Source of the DNA: Clostridiales bacterium
GTDB lineage: Bacteria; Bacillota; Clostridia; Oscillospirales; Acutalibacteraceae
DNA length: 64,000 bases
Assembly: GCA_019416455.1 (NCBI GenBank)
Contig: DXXG01000007.1
Coordinates: 186,001 to 250,000 of the forward strand
Direction of reading: 5' to 3'
Below are positions 33,811 through 42,782 of the stretch, piece after piece. The stretch's first letter is position 1. The number at the start of each line of letters is the position of its first letter. The notes below the pieces were generated by a model. The model had not been told where the DNA came from. It saw only the letters and a program-made list of their open reading frames with translations, and did not search any database. The position numbers and the translations under genes were made by a program.

Positions 33811-36568
33811 GAAACAAAATCGCATTTCCGCTCGTCAGGCTGCGGAAAAGGCAGTGATCCGAGACGAGCAGAACCGCCGCATCGAATATGCGGCAGCAAA
33901 CCCTGTAAAAGGTGTTTTAAAAGAACTGCACACCACTCTTTGCGGCCTGGACACGGAAGCGGTATCCGCTAGCAGAGCACGATATGGCAACAACAAGGTG
34001 ACCCATGAGAAGAAAAAATCTTTGGTGAGACGGTTGGCAGACGCATTTATCAACCCGTTTACCGCCATTCTGTTCTTTTTGGCCCTTGTATCCACAATGA
34101 CGGATATGATTTTCCCCTACTTCTCTCTGTTTGGAAGCGTACCAGAGGACTTTGACTGCCTGACCGTAGTCATTATTCTGACGATGGTTATCATTTCCGG
34201 TACACTTCGGTTTGTACAGGAATCGAGAAGCGGCAACGCGGCGGAAAAACTGCTGGCCATGATTACCACCACCTGCACAGTCACCCGTAAAGGTGAGGAA
34301 AAGGTGGAAATCCCTATGGATGAACTGGTGGTGGGCGATATTGTGCATCTGTCCGCCGGCGACATGATCCCCGCCGATGTCCGCATTCTTGAGGCAAATG
34401 ATCTATTTGTCAGCCAGGCCAGCCTGACCGGCGAGAGTGAACCTGTGGAGAAAACACCTCATGTCAGCGACCAGAAAGACAGTGTTACAGACTATTCCAA
34501 CATCGCATTTATGGGAAGCAACGTGGTTTCCGGCAGTGCGGCCGCTGTGGCGGTATGTGTGGGAGACAATACCCTGTTCGGTTCCATGGCATCTGCTGTT
34601 GCGGGAGAAGCAGTGGAAACCAGCTTTACCAAAGGCGTAAATGCGGTTTCCTGGGTTCTGATCCGATTTATGGCGGTGATGGTTCCGCTGGTATTCTTCA
34701 TTAATGGCCTGACCAAAGGAGACTGGCTGGATGCCTTCCTGTTCGGTATTTCCATCGCTGTTGGCCTGACCCCGGAAATGCTCCCTATGATCGTGACCAC
34801 TTGCCTTGCCAAGGGCGCAGTGTCCATGAGCAAGAAGCAGACGATTGTTAAGAACCTCAATTCGATCCAGAATTTCGGGGCGATCGATATCCTCTGCACC
34901 GATAAGACCGGTACCTTGACCCAGGACCAGGTGGTCCTGGAATACCACCTCAATGTAAACGGCGATGATGATACCCGGGTTCTGCGCCATGCATATCTCA
35001 ACAGCTATTTCCAGACCGGGTACAAAAATCTGATGGATCTGGCTATCATCCGTAAAACCGAGGAAGCGGAGGCAGAGGATCCCCGGCTGGTGGATCTGTC
35101 AGAGCATTACACCAAAGTGGACGAGATCCCCTTTGATTTTACCCGCCGTCGCCTGACCACCGTGGTTCAGGATAAAAGCGGCAAAACCCAGATGGTGACC
35201 AAGGGCGCCGTGGAAGAAATGTTGTCGATCTGCTCCTTCGCGGAGTTTGACGGCAGCGTTCAGCCCCTGACAGACGAAGTGCGCCGGCGTATTCTTCAGA
35301 CGGTAGACGATCTCAATGACAAAGGTTTCCGCGTGCTTGCTATCGCGCAAAAAAGCAATCCCTCTCCGGCAGGTACATTTGGTGTGAAAGATGAATGCGA
35401 CATGGTGCTGATCGGCTATCTGGCCTTCCTTGATCCGCCTAAGGAATCTACTGCGGATGCCATCAAAGCTTTGAAGGACCACGGCGTTACTACCAAAATC
35501 CTGACCGGCGATAATGATAAAGTTACCCGTACCATCTGCAAGCAGGTGGGGTTGAAGGTACGAAATATGCTGCTGGGATCTGATTTGGAACACATGAGCG
35601 ACACCGAGCTTGCCAAAGCAGCGGAAACCACGGATGTTTTTGCAAAGCTGACCCCGGATCAGAAAGCCCGCGTAGTCTCGGTGCTTCGGGAAAACGGTCA
35701 CACCGTTGGCTTTATGGGCGACGGCATCAATGACGCCGCTGCCATGAAATCCGCAGACATCGGTATTTCGGTGGATACCGCAGTCGATATCGCCAAAGAG
35801 TCTGCGGACATCATCTTGCTGGAAAAGGATCTGATGGTTCTGGAGCAAGGTATCATTGAGGGCCGTAAGACCTACGCCAATATGATCAAGTACATCAAGA
35901 TGACCGCCTCCTCCAACTTCGGCAATATGTTCTCGGTGCTGGCCGCGTCGGCGCTGCTGCCATTCCTACCCATGATGAGCGTACACCTCATTTTCTTGAA
36001 TCTGATTTACGACTTGTCCTGTACAGCAATTCCTTGGGATAATGTGGATGAAGAGTTTATTGCAAAGCCTCGGAAGTGGGACGCATCCAGCGTGGGCAAC
36101 TTTATGATCTGGCTTGGCCCTACCAGCTCCATCTTCGACTTCACCACCTATCTGTTCATGTACTTTGTGTTTTGTCCGCTCTTTATTTCGGGAGGCGTGC
36201 TGTTCAATGATTTGCCTGCCCATTTCAGCGGAGCGGAACTTGTTATGATGCAGGCAAAGTACATAGGACTGTTCCAGGCTGGCTGGTTTGTGGAGTCCAT
36301 GTGGAGTCAAACCCTGGTCATCCACATGATCCGTACCCCCAAGCTGCCCTTTATTCAGAGCAGAGCCTCTGCCCCGCTGACCCTGTTGACCATGACCGGA
36401 ATTGCGATACTTACAATTATTCCCTTTACACCCTTTGGAGCCATGCTTGGTTTTGTAGCCCTGCCCGCTGCCTACTTTGCCTACTTGATTCCGTGCATCT
36501 TGCTTTATATGGTGTTAGCTACCAGTCTGAAAAAAGCCTATGTGCGTCACTACGGTGAACTACTTTAA
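33803..36568 (+). CDS. mgtA: Magnesium-transporting P-type ATPase (MgtA type), second copy
   Basis: 921 aa from the ATG with AAGGAGGTAAGACC. N-terminal basic tail, INPFTAILFFLALVSTMTD, SLTGESEPVEK, phosphorylated Asp367 in TDKTGTLTQD, GDGINDAAAMK, and the C-terminal MgtA-type membrane block (VESMWSQTLVIHMIRTPKL). Paralogue of the 884-aa protein with the same layout. Imports Mg2+ when it is scarce (family knowledge). Leader peptide and small membrane genes lie before it, another small membrane gene 18 nt behind it. Confidence 0.92.
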   Translation: MNKKQNRISARQAAEKAVIRDEQNRRIEYAAANPVKGVLKELHTTLCGLDTEAVSASRARYGNNKVTHEKKKSLVRRLADAFINPFTAILFFLALVSTMTDMIFPYFSLFGSVPEDFDCLTVVIILTMVIISGTLRFVQESRSGNAAEKLLAMITTTCTVTRKGEEKVEIPMDELVVGDIVHLSAGDMIPADVRILEANDLFVSQASLTGESEPVEKTPHVSDQKDSVTDYSNIAFMGSNVVSGSAAAVAVCVGDNTLFGSMASAVAGEAVETSFTKGVNAVSWVLIRFMAVMVPLVFFINGLTKGDWLDAFLFGISIAVGLTPEMLPMIVTTCLAKGAVSMSKKQTIVKNLNSIQNFGAIDILCTDKTGTLTQDQVVLEYHLNVNGDDDTRVLRHAYLNSYFQTGYKNLMDLAIIRKTEEAEAEDPRLVDLSEHYTKVDEIPFDFTRRRLTTVVQDKSGKTQMVTKGAVEEMLSICSFAEFDGSVQPLTDEVRRRILQTVDDLNDKGFRVLAIAQKSNPSPAGTFGVKDECDMVLIGYLAFLDPPKESTADAIKALKDHGVTTKILTGDNDKVTRTICKQVGLKVRNMLLGSDLEHMSDTELAKAAETTDVFAKLTPDQKARVVSVLRENGHTVGFMGDGINDAAAMKSADIGISVDTAVDIAKESADIILLEKDLMVLEQGIIEGRKTYANMIKYIKMTASSNFGNMFSVLAASALLPFLPMMSVHLIFLNLIYDLSCTAIPWDNVDEEFIAKPRKWDASSVGNFMIWLGPTSSIFDFTTYLFMYFVFCPLFISGGVLFNDLPAHFSGAELVMMQAKYIGLFQAGWFVESMWSQTLVIHMIRTPKLPFIQSRASAPLTLLTMTGIAILTIIPFTPFGAMLGFVALPAAYFAYLIPCILLYMVLATSLKKAYVRHYGELL

Positions 36569-36586
36569 AAATGGGAGGTATTTGAT

Positions 36587-36802
36587 ATGAATTGGGCAAC
36601 GATTTGGGTAAATCTATTTACCACCACATCCTTTTTAGGAATTGATATTGGCTTTTGGATCGGAATGTCCGTTGTTTTGCTGATCGTTATTTTGATGAAT
36701 GTGGTGTTCTGGAGCATGAAACCAAAAAACAGATCCAGACAAAAGAAAGACCATACAAGAGCATTGTCTGATGAACAAGAAAACTGTCATTGCGGCATAT
36801 AA
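36587..36802 (+). CDS. Small membrane protein behind the second mgtA
   Basis: 71 aa after GGGAGGTATTTGAT. One or two hydrophobic segments (residues 5-42), then a basic, polar tail ending CHCGI. No family recognised. It is co-transcribed with mgtA and could be a subunit or modulator of the transporter. Confidence 0.6.
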   Translation: MNWATIWVNLFTTTSFLGIDIGFWIGMSVVLLIVILMNVVFWSMKPKNRSRQKKDHTRALSDEQENCHCGI

Positions 36803-36938
36803 TTATTCTTGAAACTTTCATTTTGAACAAACCAGAGAATCTTTTGCCGAGCCTCTTGACACTGGCGGCAAAGTGGAATAACCTATCCCCATCTACGCCG
36901 AACACACAAAACATCCGGAGCTGCAAATAAACAAAAAT
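36803..36938. other. Intergenic DNA with a possible mobile-element gene scrap
   Basis: No full gene. One plus-strand frame reads PIPIYAEHTKHPELQINK (near 36882-36935), loosely like the start of DUF3849 proteins of integrative elements. Weak evidence. Confidence 0.25.
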
Positions 36939-36984
36939 AAAAAGAGAGCTAACTGACACATCAAAATCAGTTAGCTCTCTTTTT
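36939..36984. terminator. Inverted repeat / bidirectional terminator, scar copy 1
   Basis: AAAAAGAGAGCTAACTGA and TCAGTTAGCTCTCTTTTT, perfect 18-bp arms around 10 nt. Related hairpins occur at 42642 and 44894. Confidence 0.85.
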
Positions 36985-37020
36985 ATCAATCATGAAAAAC
37001 TGTTGCCAAATCGTTGCCAC
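36967..37020 (-). pseudogene. Integrase-tail-like remnant downstream of the stand-alone GMP synthase gene
   Basis: Minus-strand frame of 17 codons VATIWQQFFMIDKKRAN then stop, running into the hairpin. Short GTGGCAAC-starting ends of this kind resemble the last codons of tyrosine integrases of Firmicute integrative elements (inference). A similar one is at 42686. Confidence 0.35.
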
Positions 37021-37063
37021 GAAAGACAAAAACTGTCATTTCATTTTTTCTGAGCCTCTAGCA

Positions 37064-38044
37064 TTATTCCCACTCAATGGTGCCAGTGGGCTTCGGCGTC
37101 AGATCGTACAGCACACGGTTGACGCCCTTCACCTCGTGGGTGATGCGCTCAGTGATGTGCTGAAGCAGAGCGAAAGGTACATCCTCCACAGTAGCGGTCA
37201 TAGCGTCACGGGTGTTCACCGCGCGGATGATCACAGGCCACTCGTCGGCACGCTTGTCATCCCGCACACCTACGGACTTGAAGTCGGGGATGATGGTAAA
37301 ATACTGCCACACTTTGCCTTCCAGGCCATTCTTAGCGAACTCTTCCCGAAGGATGGCATCGGACTCCCGGACAGCCTCCAAGCGGTCACGGGTGATGGCA
37401 CCCAGGCAGCGCACACCCAGACCAGGACCGGGGAAGGGCTGACGGAACACCATGTTGTCGGGCAGACCCAGGGCCTTGCCCACTACACGAACCTCGTCCT
37501 TGAACAGCAGGCGCAGAGGCTCCACCAGCTCAAACTGGAGATCCTCAGGCAAACCGCCTACATTGTGGTGGGCCTTCACAGGGCCGCTTTCCAGAATGTC
37601 GGGATAAATAGTGCCCTGAGCCAGGAACTCAATGCCTTCCTGCTTGCGAGCCTCTTCCTCAAATACCCGGATGAATTCCGCGCCGATGATCTTCCGCTTG
37701 GTCTCAGGGTCGGCCACACCCTGGAGCTTGTCCAGGAAGCGGTCCACAGCGTCTACGTACACCAGGTTGGCGTCCATCTCGTCCCGGAACACTTTGACTA
37801 CCTGCTCAGGCTCTCCCTTACGCAGCAAGCCATGGTTCACGTGGACACACACCAACTGCTTGCCTACGGCACGGATCAAAAGAGCCGCAACCACAGAAGA
37901 ATCCACGCCGCCGGACAGAGCCAGCAGCACTTTTTTATCCCCCACCTGCTCGCGGATCTCCTCCACCTGCTGAGCGATGAACGCTTCCGCAAGCTGAGGA
38001 GTAGTGATCCGCTCCATATTTTCCGGACGCTTGTTGTTTACCAT
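37064..38044 (-). CDS. GMP synthase, stand-alone ATP-pyrophosphatase subunit
   Basis: 326 aa from the ATG with ATGGAGG upstream. PP-loop LALSGGVDSSVVAALL near residue 45, AHHNVGGLPEDLQF, RQPFPGPGLGVRCLG and the C-terminal dimer domain ending GTIEWE. The glutamine amidotransferase domain of ordinary GuaA is absent, so it needs ammonia or a separate glutaminase, as in archaeal two-subunit enzymes. A full-length guaA lies 7 kb away; the two are clearly diverged. Confidence 0.9.
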   Translation of the reverse strand: MVNNKRPENMERITTPQLAEAFIAQQVEEIREQVGDKKVLLALSGGVDSSVVAALLIRAVGKQLVCVHVNHGLLRKGEPEQVVKVFRDEMDANLVYVDAVDRFLDKLQGVADPETKRKIIGAEFIRVFEEEARKQEGIEFLAQGTIYPDILESGPVKAHHNVGGLPEDLQFELVEPLRLLFKDEVRVVGKALGLPDNMVFRQPFPGPGLGVRCLGAITRDRLEAVRESDAILREEFAKNGLEGKVWQYFTIIPDFKSVGVRDDKRADEWPVIIRAVNTRDAMTATVEDVPFALLQHITERITHEVKGVNRVLYDLTPKPTGTIEWE

Positions 38045-38278
38045 AAGAGATTCCTCCATCCTAGTTTATACTTCCCACCGGACAAAACTGATCCAATTTT
38101 CAAACAGTATTCCCGATCCGTTATCAGCTCTTGGGAAAACTGCTTTGACCCGCTTTCCTGCCGCATCCAGGAGAAAAGTCAGCAGCTTTTTAGCGGATAT
38201 AACAACCTTGTATGCTGCTTCAAATTATAAGCTATCTACTGTAAAAATTCAACCGCTATTTCCTTACCCTGACCGTGG

Positions 38279-41170
38279 TCACTGAGAGACGGTACCTGTT
38301 ATTTGCCTGGAGTATGGCACCAGAAAAACCCGCTCAAAGTCATCCGTCGTCAAAGGCCGGCTATAATAGTACCCTTGGCCGTAGTTACAGGAAAGCTGAG
38401 CCATCATTTGCTCATTCTCCCGCGTTTCCACGCCCTCGGCCACAGTGCTGATATTCAGCTGCTGGGCCAGCTCCAGGATACAGGCCATGATCTTACGTTG
38501 GGTTCCATCGGTATCCTTGGCAACTCCCATCAAAAACAGCCGGTCAAGCTTTAACTCGTCAATTTTCAGCCGCCCCAAGGTATTGAGTGAGGAATAGCCG
38601 CTTCCGAAGTCGTCCATGGAAATACGGAACCCGGCAGCCCGCAGACGGGCAATACAGGCGTTGACCTGATCCATGTGCTCCAAAGCCAGGCTCTCCAAGA
38701 TCTCCAAGGTAATATACCGGGGAGAGATGTCATATTTTCCCGTAATGGCCAACAATTTCTCCACATATCCCTCGCTGGCAAACAGCAGTCTGGTCTGATT
38801 GACCGAGATGTTCAAGGGGGGCATTCCTTCATCTATCCATTTTCGAAGCTGTTTGCAGACTTGCTCTACCATATAGAGATCCAGCTGGACGCAGAAGCCA
38901 TTTTCCTCAAACACAGGAATAAACTGATTGGGGAAAATCAAGCCCCTATCCTTGGTCTGCCAGCGCACCAAGGCTTCGGCACCTGTCAACATCCCCGTAT
39001 GCAGATCCATTTTGGGCTGCAAATACATGCGGAATTCTTCTTGTTCCAGAGCGCGCTGCATGTGGCTTTCCACATAGAGCCGCATCTGTTCCGCTTCGTG
39101 GAGCGATTTATCATAGATACAGATCGGCTGCTTTTTATTCTTTTTCCCCTGAGCCAACGCAGCCATCATGTAGTTATGCTTGGCGGCGGCTGAGAAGGCC
39201 TCGGGAGCTTCCGCAGTCAGCACACAGCCGCAATAGATAGAGACAGAACATTCCCCCAGCAGCTTGGACGCTTCCTGCTGGATCAGTTCCAGGAGAGCTT
39301 GAATGCGCTCCATGGCAGGTCCCGTCTTATTTTCCCGCAAAGCAAGATAAAATATATCCGCTGACTGCCGGCAAAAAAATTCTCCCGGCCGGCTAATCGT
39401 ATCCAGACAATGCTTGATCGTACATAGGAATTGATCGGCGGTGGAAAGACCGTAGGTCTCATTGATATACTTAAAGTTCCTAATGTTCAGAGCCACTAGC
39501 ATCAAAGGTATTTTTTTGTTGCAGGCTTGGGTAAGCAGCGCGCGAAATTCACCGCCGTTGTACGCGCCTGTCAGATCGTCATACCGGGACAGCTGCTCCA
39601 ACTGCTGCTGGGTGCGGTTGGCTTCTTGGCGGGTCTTTTTGATATTATGATACAGAAAGTACAGACAAAAGCTCAATGCCAAAACGATCGCCACAGACAG
39701 CAAATAAAAGCGATTCACATACAGCCATTCAGCGGGGGTGTAGATAACTTTCTCTGACATGGCTTTATAAAACATATTCTGGCTTTGCACGTCGGAAACA
39801 GAGCGAATATAGCGGTTTAGAATCGCTAATAAATTGCCTTGGACATTACCAGTCACACCTATACAGTAGGATACATTTTTGTCGCTGGACCAATCCACAG
39901 AAAGGTCCTCATAGAGTCCCTGCTTTTGGAGGTAATAGTTTATGGAATATGCGTCCAGACGGGCATAACTCATCTCACCTGATCTGAGCTTATTGAACAC
40001 GGATTGGGTGTTCGTATAAAAGAACTGGGTCATCTCATAGTCTTCGGGGACCTCAGAGGATGGTCCCGATACAAGCAGACTATTTCCGTTATAATAATGC
40101 GAGGTAAATTGGATGCCATCCACCGTAATATAGCTTGAGGTGCTGGCAGCACAAGCGATCAGATCCACCTTTCCTTGTTGAATGAGCTCAATACCTTCCT
40201 CACAGGACTGCACAACCACAGGCTGGTACTGGAGCCCCGTGGCTTCTGCCAATGATTCAAAGTAGCTGAAAGCCATACCATCTACTTTTCCATTCCGGAC
40301 ATCCTGCAAAGGCGCGTTTCCATCGCAGAAAGCAACCTGCAGCGTCCCTAGATCCTGGATATACTGCCTGTCCTGCTCAGACATGACAAATCGACTGGTG
40401 GAGTAAAAATACTCGTCGTACAGTTCGGTCTGCAAATAAGGGTATGCCCGGCTCATCTGGTACAGCGCATTATCCAGAGGCTGGAGCAACGACTGATTCC
40501 CTTTATACAACGCAAAATAGTAGGGCGTAGGAGCAAATCGCGCGATACTACGGAAGTCATCCATAATTGCCATGTCAACCTGGAGGATGGCATCAGCCTC
40601 GCCATTCCGCACGGCCCAAAGCGCATCTGGAATAGTAGAGTATTCCTTCACTTCATAAGTAAAATGATTCAAGTTCGCATACTGCTCCAGATCTTCCATG
40701 CGTTTGGATAATTGTGCAGTTGACGCCACTACTATCCCGTCCCAAGAAGGAAAATCTTCCTCTGCCCACTGGGAGTCTTCCAAAACGGTCAGTGAGGTGT
40801 ATGAGGTCCCATAACTGTAACTAGGATAAAGAAAATATTCCTCAAGTTCCGGGAGATAGTTCATGGTCCCCATCATGTCGATCTCACCGGTCATCAACAT
40901 CTGCATCAAGGTGTTGATTTGCGTATTAGTATCCCCCTCAGCTGTCACAAACTCGTAGTCCCAGTTAGTGTACAGACTGAGGTATTCCAAATAGTCTACC
41001 ATATACCCGGCATATTCCCCGTTTTCATTTAAATAGGAAATCCCGTGCTGGATAGGAAATCCCACACGAATCACGGTATCCTCTTTTGCAGCGCCCTGTA
41101 CTGTGGGAACCATAGATTCCATGATGCATACAGCTATTACTAGCCATATCAACTGTCTTACTCGTTTCAC
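38279..41170 (-). CDS. Substrate-binding-protein sensor with degenerate GGDEF and EAL domains
   Basis: 963 aa: signal-like start, two periplasmic-binding-type domains (about 35-255 and 275-485; VIRVGFPIQHGISYLNENG in the first), a membrane helix near 490-515, a GGDEF-like domain whose signature is SADIF, and an EAL domain with EALVRW, NISVNQTRLLF, EILESLAL, DDFGSGYSSL and AEGVETREN. It should be a cyclic-di-GMP phosphodiesterase controlled by an extracellular ligand, perhaps an amino acid. The cyclase half looks dead. Confidence 0.9.
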   Translation of the reverse strand: MKRVRQLIWLVIAVCIMESMVPTVQGAAKEDTVIRVGFPIQHGISYLNENGEYAGYMVDYLEYLSLYTNWDYEFVTAEGDTNTQINTLMQMLMTGEIDMMGTMNYLPELEEYFLYPSYSYGTSYTSLTVLEDSQWAEEDFPSWDGIVVASTAQLSKRMEDLEQYANLNHFTYEVKEYSTIPDALWAVRNGEADAILQVDMAIMDDFRSIARFAPTPYYFALYKGNQSLLQPLDNALYQMSRAYPYLQTELYDEYFYSTSRFVMSEQDRQYIQDLGTLQVAFCDGNAPLQDVRNGKVDGMAFSYFESLAEATGLQYQPVVVQSCEEGIELIQQGKVDLIACAASTSSYITVDGIQFTSHYYNGNSLLVSGPSSEVPEDYEMTQFFYTNTQSVFNKLRSGEMSYARLDAYSINYYLQKQGLYEDLSVDWSSDKNVSYCIGVTGNVQGNLLAILNRYIRSVSDVQSQNMFYKAMSEKVIYTPAEWLYVNRFYLLSVAIVLALSFCLYFLYHNIKKTRQEANRTQQQLEQLSRYDDLTGAYNGGEFRALLTQACNKKIPLMLVALNIRNFKYINETYGLSTADQFLCTIKHCLDTISRPGEFFCRQSADIFYLALRENKTGPAMERIQALLELIQQEASKLLGECSVSIYCGCVLTAEAPEAFSAAAKHNYMMAALAQGKKNKKQPICIYDKSLHEAEQMRLYVESHMQRALEQEEFRMYLQPKMDLHTGMLTGAEALVRWQTKDRGLIFPNQFIPVFEENGFCVQLDLYMVEQVCKQLRKWIDEGMPPLNISVNQTRLLFASEGYVEKLLAITGKYDISPRYITLEILESLALEHMDQVNACIARLRAAGFRISMDDFGSGYSSLNTLGRLKIDELKLDRLFLMGVAKDTDGTQRKIMACILELAQQLNISTVAEGVETRENEQMMAQLSCNYGQGYYYSRPLTTDDFERVFLVPYSRQITGTVSQ

Positions 41171-41291
41171 TGTAACACAGATCCTCTCTTGAATAGCTAT
41201 CTATCTAGCTATGATGATCCACTCATAACAAAGCAAACATGTTTTACTATCCCTTACACTTCTATTCCCATCAGATCGATCCACAGAGAAA

Positions 41292-42227
41292 TTAGCGGTT
41301 ATTTTTCTTATGGTCATAAAGGTCCGCATCAGCCACCTCAATGATCTCTTCCAATTTGTCGCCGGCAGACATTTTCGCCTTTCCCACAGAAATACCTGCC
41401 CAGGCCCTCTCGCCTTTTCCCGCATCAATCATCGCTTTTTTTATTCTCTGCGCAAAGCTTTGTGCCTGCTCTTCGGTTTCAATACCGCTGCAAAGAAGGA
41501 TAAACTCATCGCCCCCCATTCGGCACACTATGTCAGAGGAGCGAACAATGCCGTTTAATGTCTTAGCCATTTTTTTGAGCACATGATTTCCTGACATATG
41601 GCCAAAGGTATCATTGACCTCTTTGAATTTATCCACGTCAATGATAAATACCCAACAGGAGGGATTTGTATCCACATAGTTTTTATAGCGCTCTTGAAAG
41701 GTACGGTAATTTATCAAGCCGGTCAGCCCGTCCCGTTCCGCCAAAGTGCGCAGATATTTCATCTTTTCCAATTTTTCGTTATATTGGTTTAGGAGAGTTT
41801 TGGGATAGTACTCTCCATCGGCCTGCTCGACATTGGGAAGCGAGTGATGAATGTGAATGATTTTCCATCCATTTTCTGTGCGACGGTACACAATTGTGAA
41901 GCGGCTGTCCATATCAATGGTTGTTTCTTGGTCGTCACTTTCCCAGTAAATGTAGATTTGTCCATATACTAGGCAAAGATCTTCTGACAGTGAAACCGAT
42001 TCACACCAAAAATCCCGAAACTGAAACTGAATGTGGTTACGCTCAGCAAATTCTTTGTACATAGCGGTTTGAAAGTCCCGGGCGTTTTGATAGACCTCAT
42101 GCCTGCCCGTGCCAATGATCGTACAGGCCGGATCGATCCAATTTTCAATAGGGTGATGTCCATCTTCATTTACATCCGCAAAATAAGTTTGCCACATCTG
42201 TTGGGTAAACAGATTAAAGTCCATCAT
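41292..42227 (-). CDS. NTF2/SnoaL-like plus GGDEF diguanylate cyclase
   Basis: 311 aa. Residues 1-135 resemble a SnoaL/NTF2-fold domain (YIYWESDDQETTIDM, then WKIIHIHHS); a short coiled region; GGDEF domain from about 160 with RDGLTGLINYRTF, the active site RMGGDEF, and an upstream RSSD that fits the RxxD inhibitory site. Makes cyclic-di-GMP, opposing the EAL protein next door. Cytosolic. Confidence 0.87.
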   Translation of the reverse strand: MMDFNLFTQQMWQTYFADVNEDGHHPIENWIDPACTIIGTGRHEVYQNARDFQTAMYKEFAERNHIQFQFRDFWCESVSLSEDLCLVYGQIYIYWESDDQETTIDMDSRFTIVYRRTENGWKIIHIHHSLPNVEQADGEYYPKTLLNQYNEKLEKMKYLRTLAERDGLTGLINYRTFQERYKNYVDTNPSCWVFIIDVDKFKEVNDTFGHMSGNHVLKKMAKTLNGIVRSSDIVCRMGGDEFILLCSGIETEEQAQSFAQRIKKAMIDAGKGERAWAGISVGKAKMSAGDKLEEIIEVADADLYDHKKNNR

Positions 42228-42293
42228 ATTTACTCACAGCTCCTTTAAGCAAAATAAATGCAATGCTTCCTCTTCCGCTATGGCCGCTGTCAT

Positions 42294-42470
42294 TCACATC
42301 TTCATTCTTTTCCTGGCTTCTGTACCAGTCTTTTTAAATCCGGTCATCCTCCACAAGTATGAGAACCAACGTACCATGACATGGGTGTTTTCTCCGATAC
42401 TCTTAAACTGAAGCTTAGCATATTTTCCCGCATATGCAACTGCTGTTTTTCCTGGATAAAACACTGCCAT
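42294..42470 (-). CDS. Possible 58-residue basic protein
   Basis: Minus-strand frame from ATG to TGA, MAVFYPGKTAVAYAGKYAKL at the start and a Lys/Arg-rich end. It has no clear ribosome binding site. It lies 66 nt before the GGDEF gene and could be the end of a lost gene. Nothing else is seen in 42228-42641. Confidence 0.3.
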   Translation of the reverse strand: MAVFYPGKTAVAYAGKYAKLQFKSIGENTHVMVRWFSYLWRMTGFKKTGTEARKRMKM

Positions 42471-42641
42471 TACTATTATTTCTATTTTACCATTTTTACT
42501 CAGTTTCTACAATATTTTACTCTCTGATTTTCCATAAACTAAAGCCCTTCGCCAGGCTGTCTTGAACCTTATCGTCGTTATTTCAGATTTACCTGAGTAT
42601 TCTTCCTATTCTTTATTAAACCACGTAACCAACTGAGAACA

Positions 42642-42687
42642 AAAAAGAGAGCTAGCTGACAGATCAAAATCAGTGAGCTCTCTTTTT
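42642..42687. terminator. Inverted repeat / terminator, scar copy 2
   Basis: AAAAAGAGAGCTAGCTGA and TCAGTGAGCTCTCTTTTT with two mismatches. Closely matches the repeat at 36939-36984. On the minus strand it follows the ABC permease. Confidence 0.8.
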
Positions 42688-42709
42688 AAATAATCAAAAA
42701 TGTTGCCAC
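42686..42709 (-). pseudogene. Integrase-tail-like remnant (short)
   Basis: Minus-strand codons VATFLII then stop, entering the hairpin, with the same GTGGCAAC start as the remnant at 36967-37020. Confidence 0.25.
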
Positions 42710-42782
42710 AGAGGGATTTAAAACCTCAAAAATCCAAGATGCAGGTACAATACCGCTTCATATAGGGATGTTCAAGCTCAAA

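Noticed and set aside
30269..36568. A single integrative element spanning both mgtA genes
   Set aside because: No integrase, relaxase or second attachment site is present; only base composition and an end scar hint at transfer.
36803..36938. Functional DUF3849-type gene
   Set aside because: The similar frame has a stop just before it and no start codon; at best a scrap.
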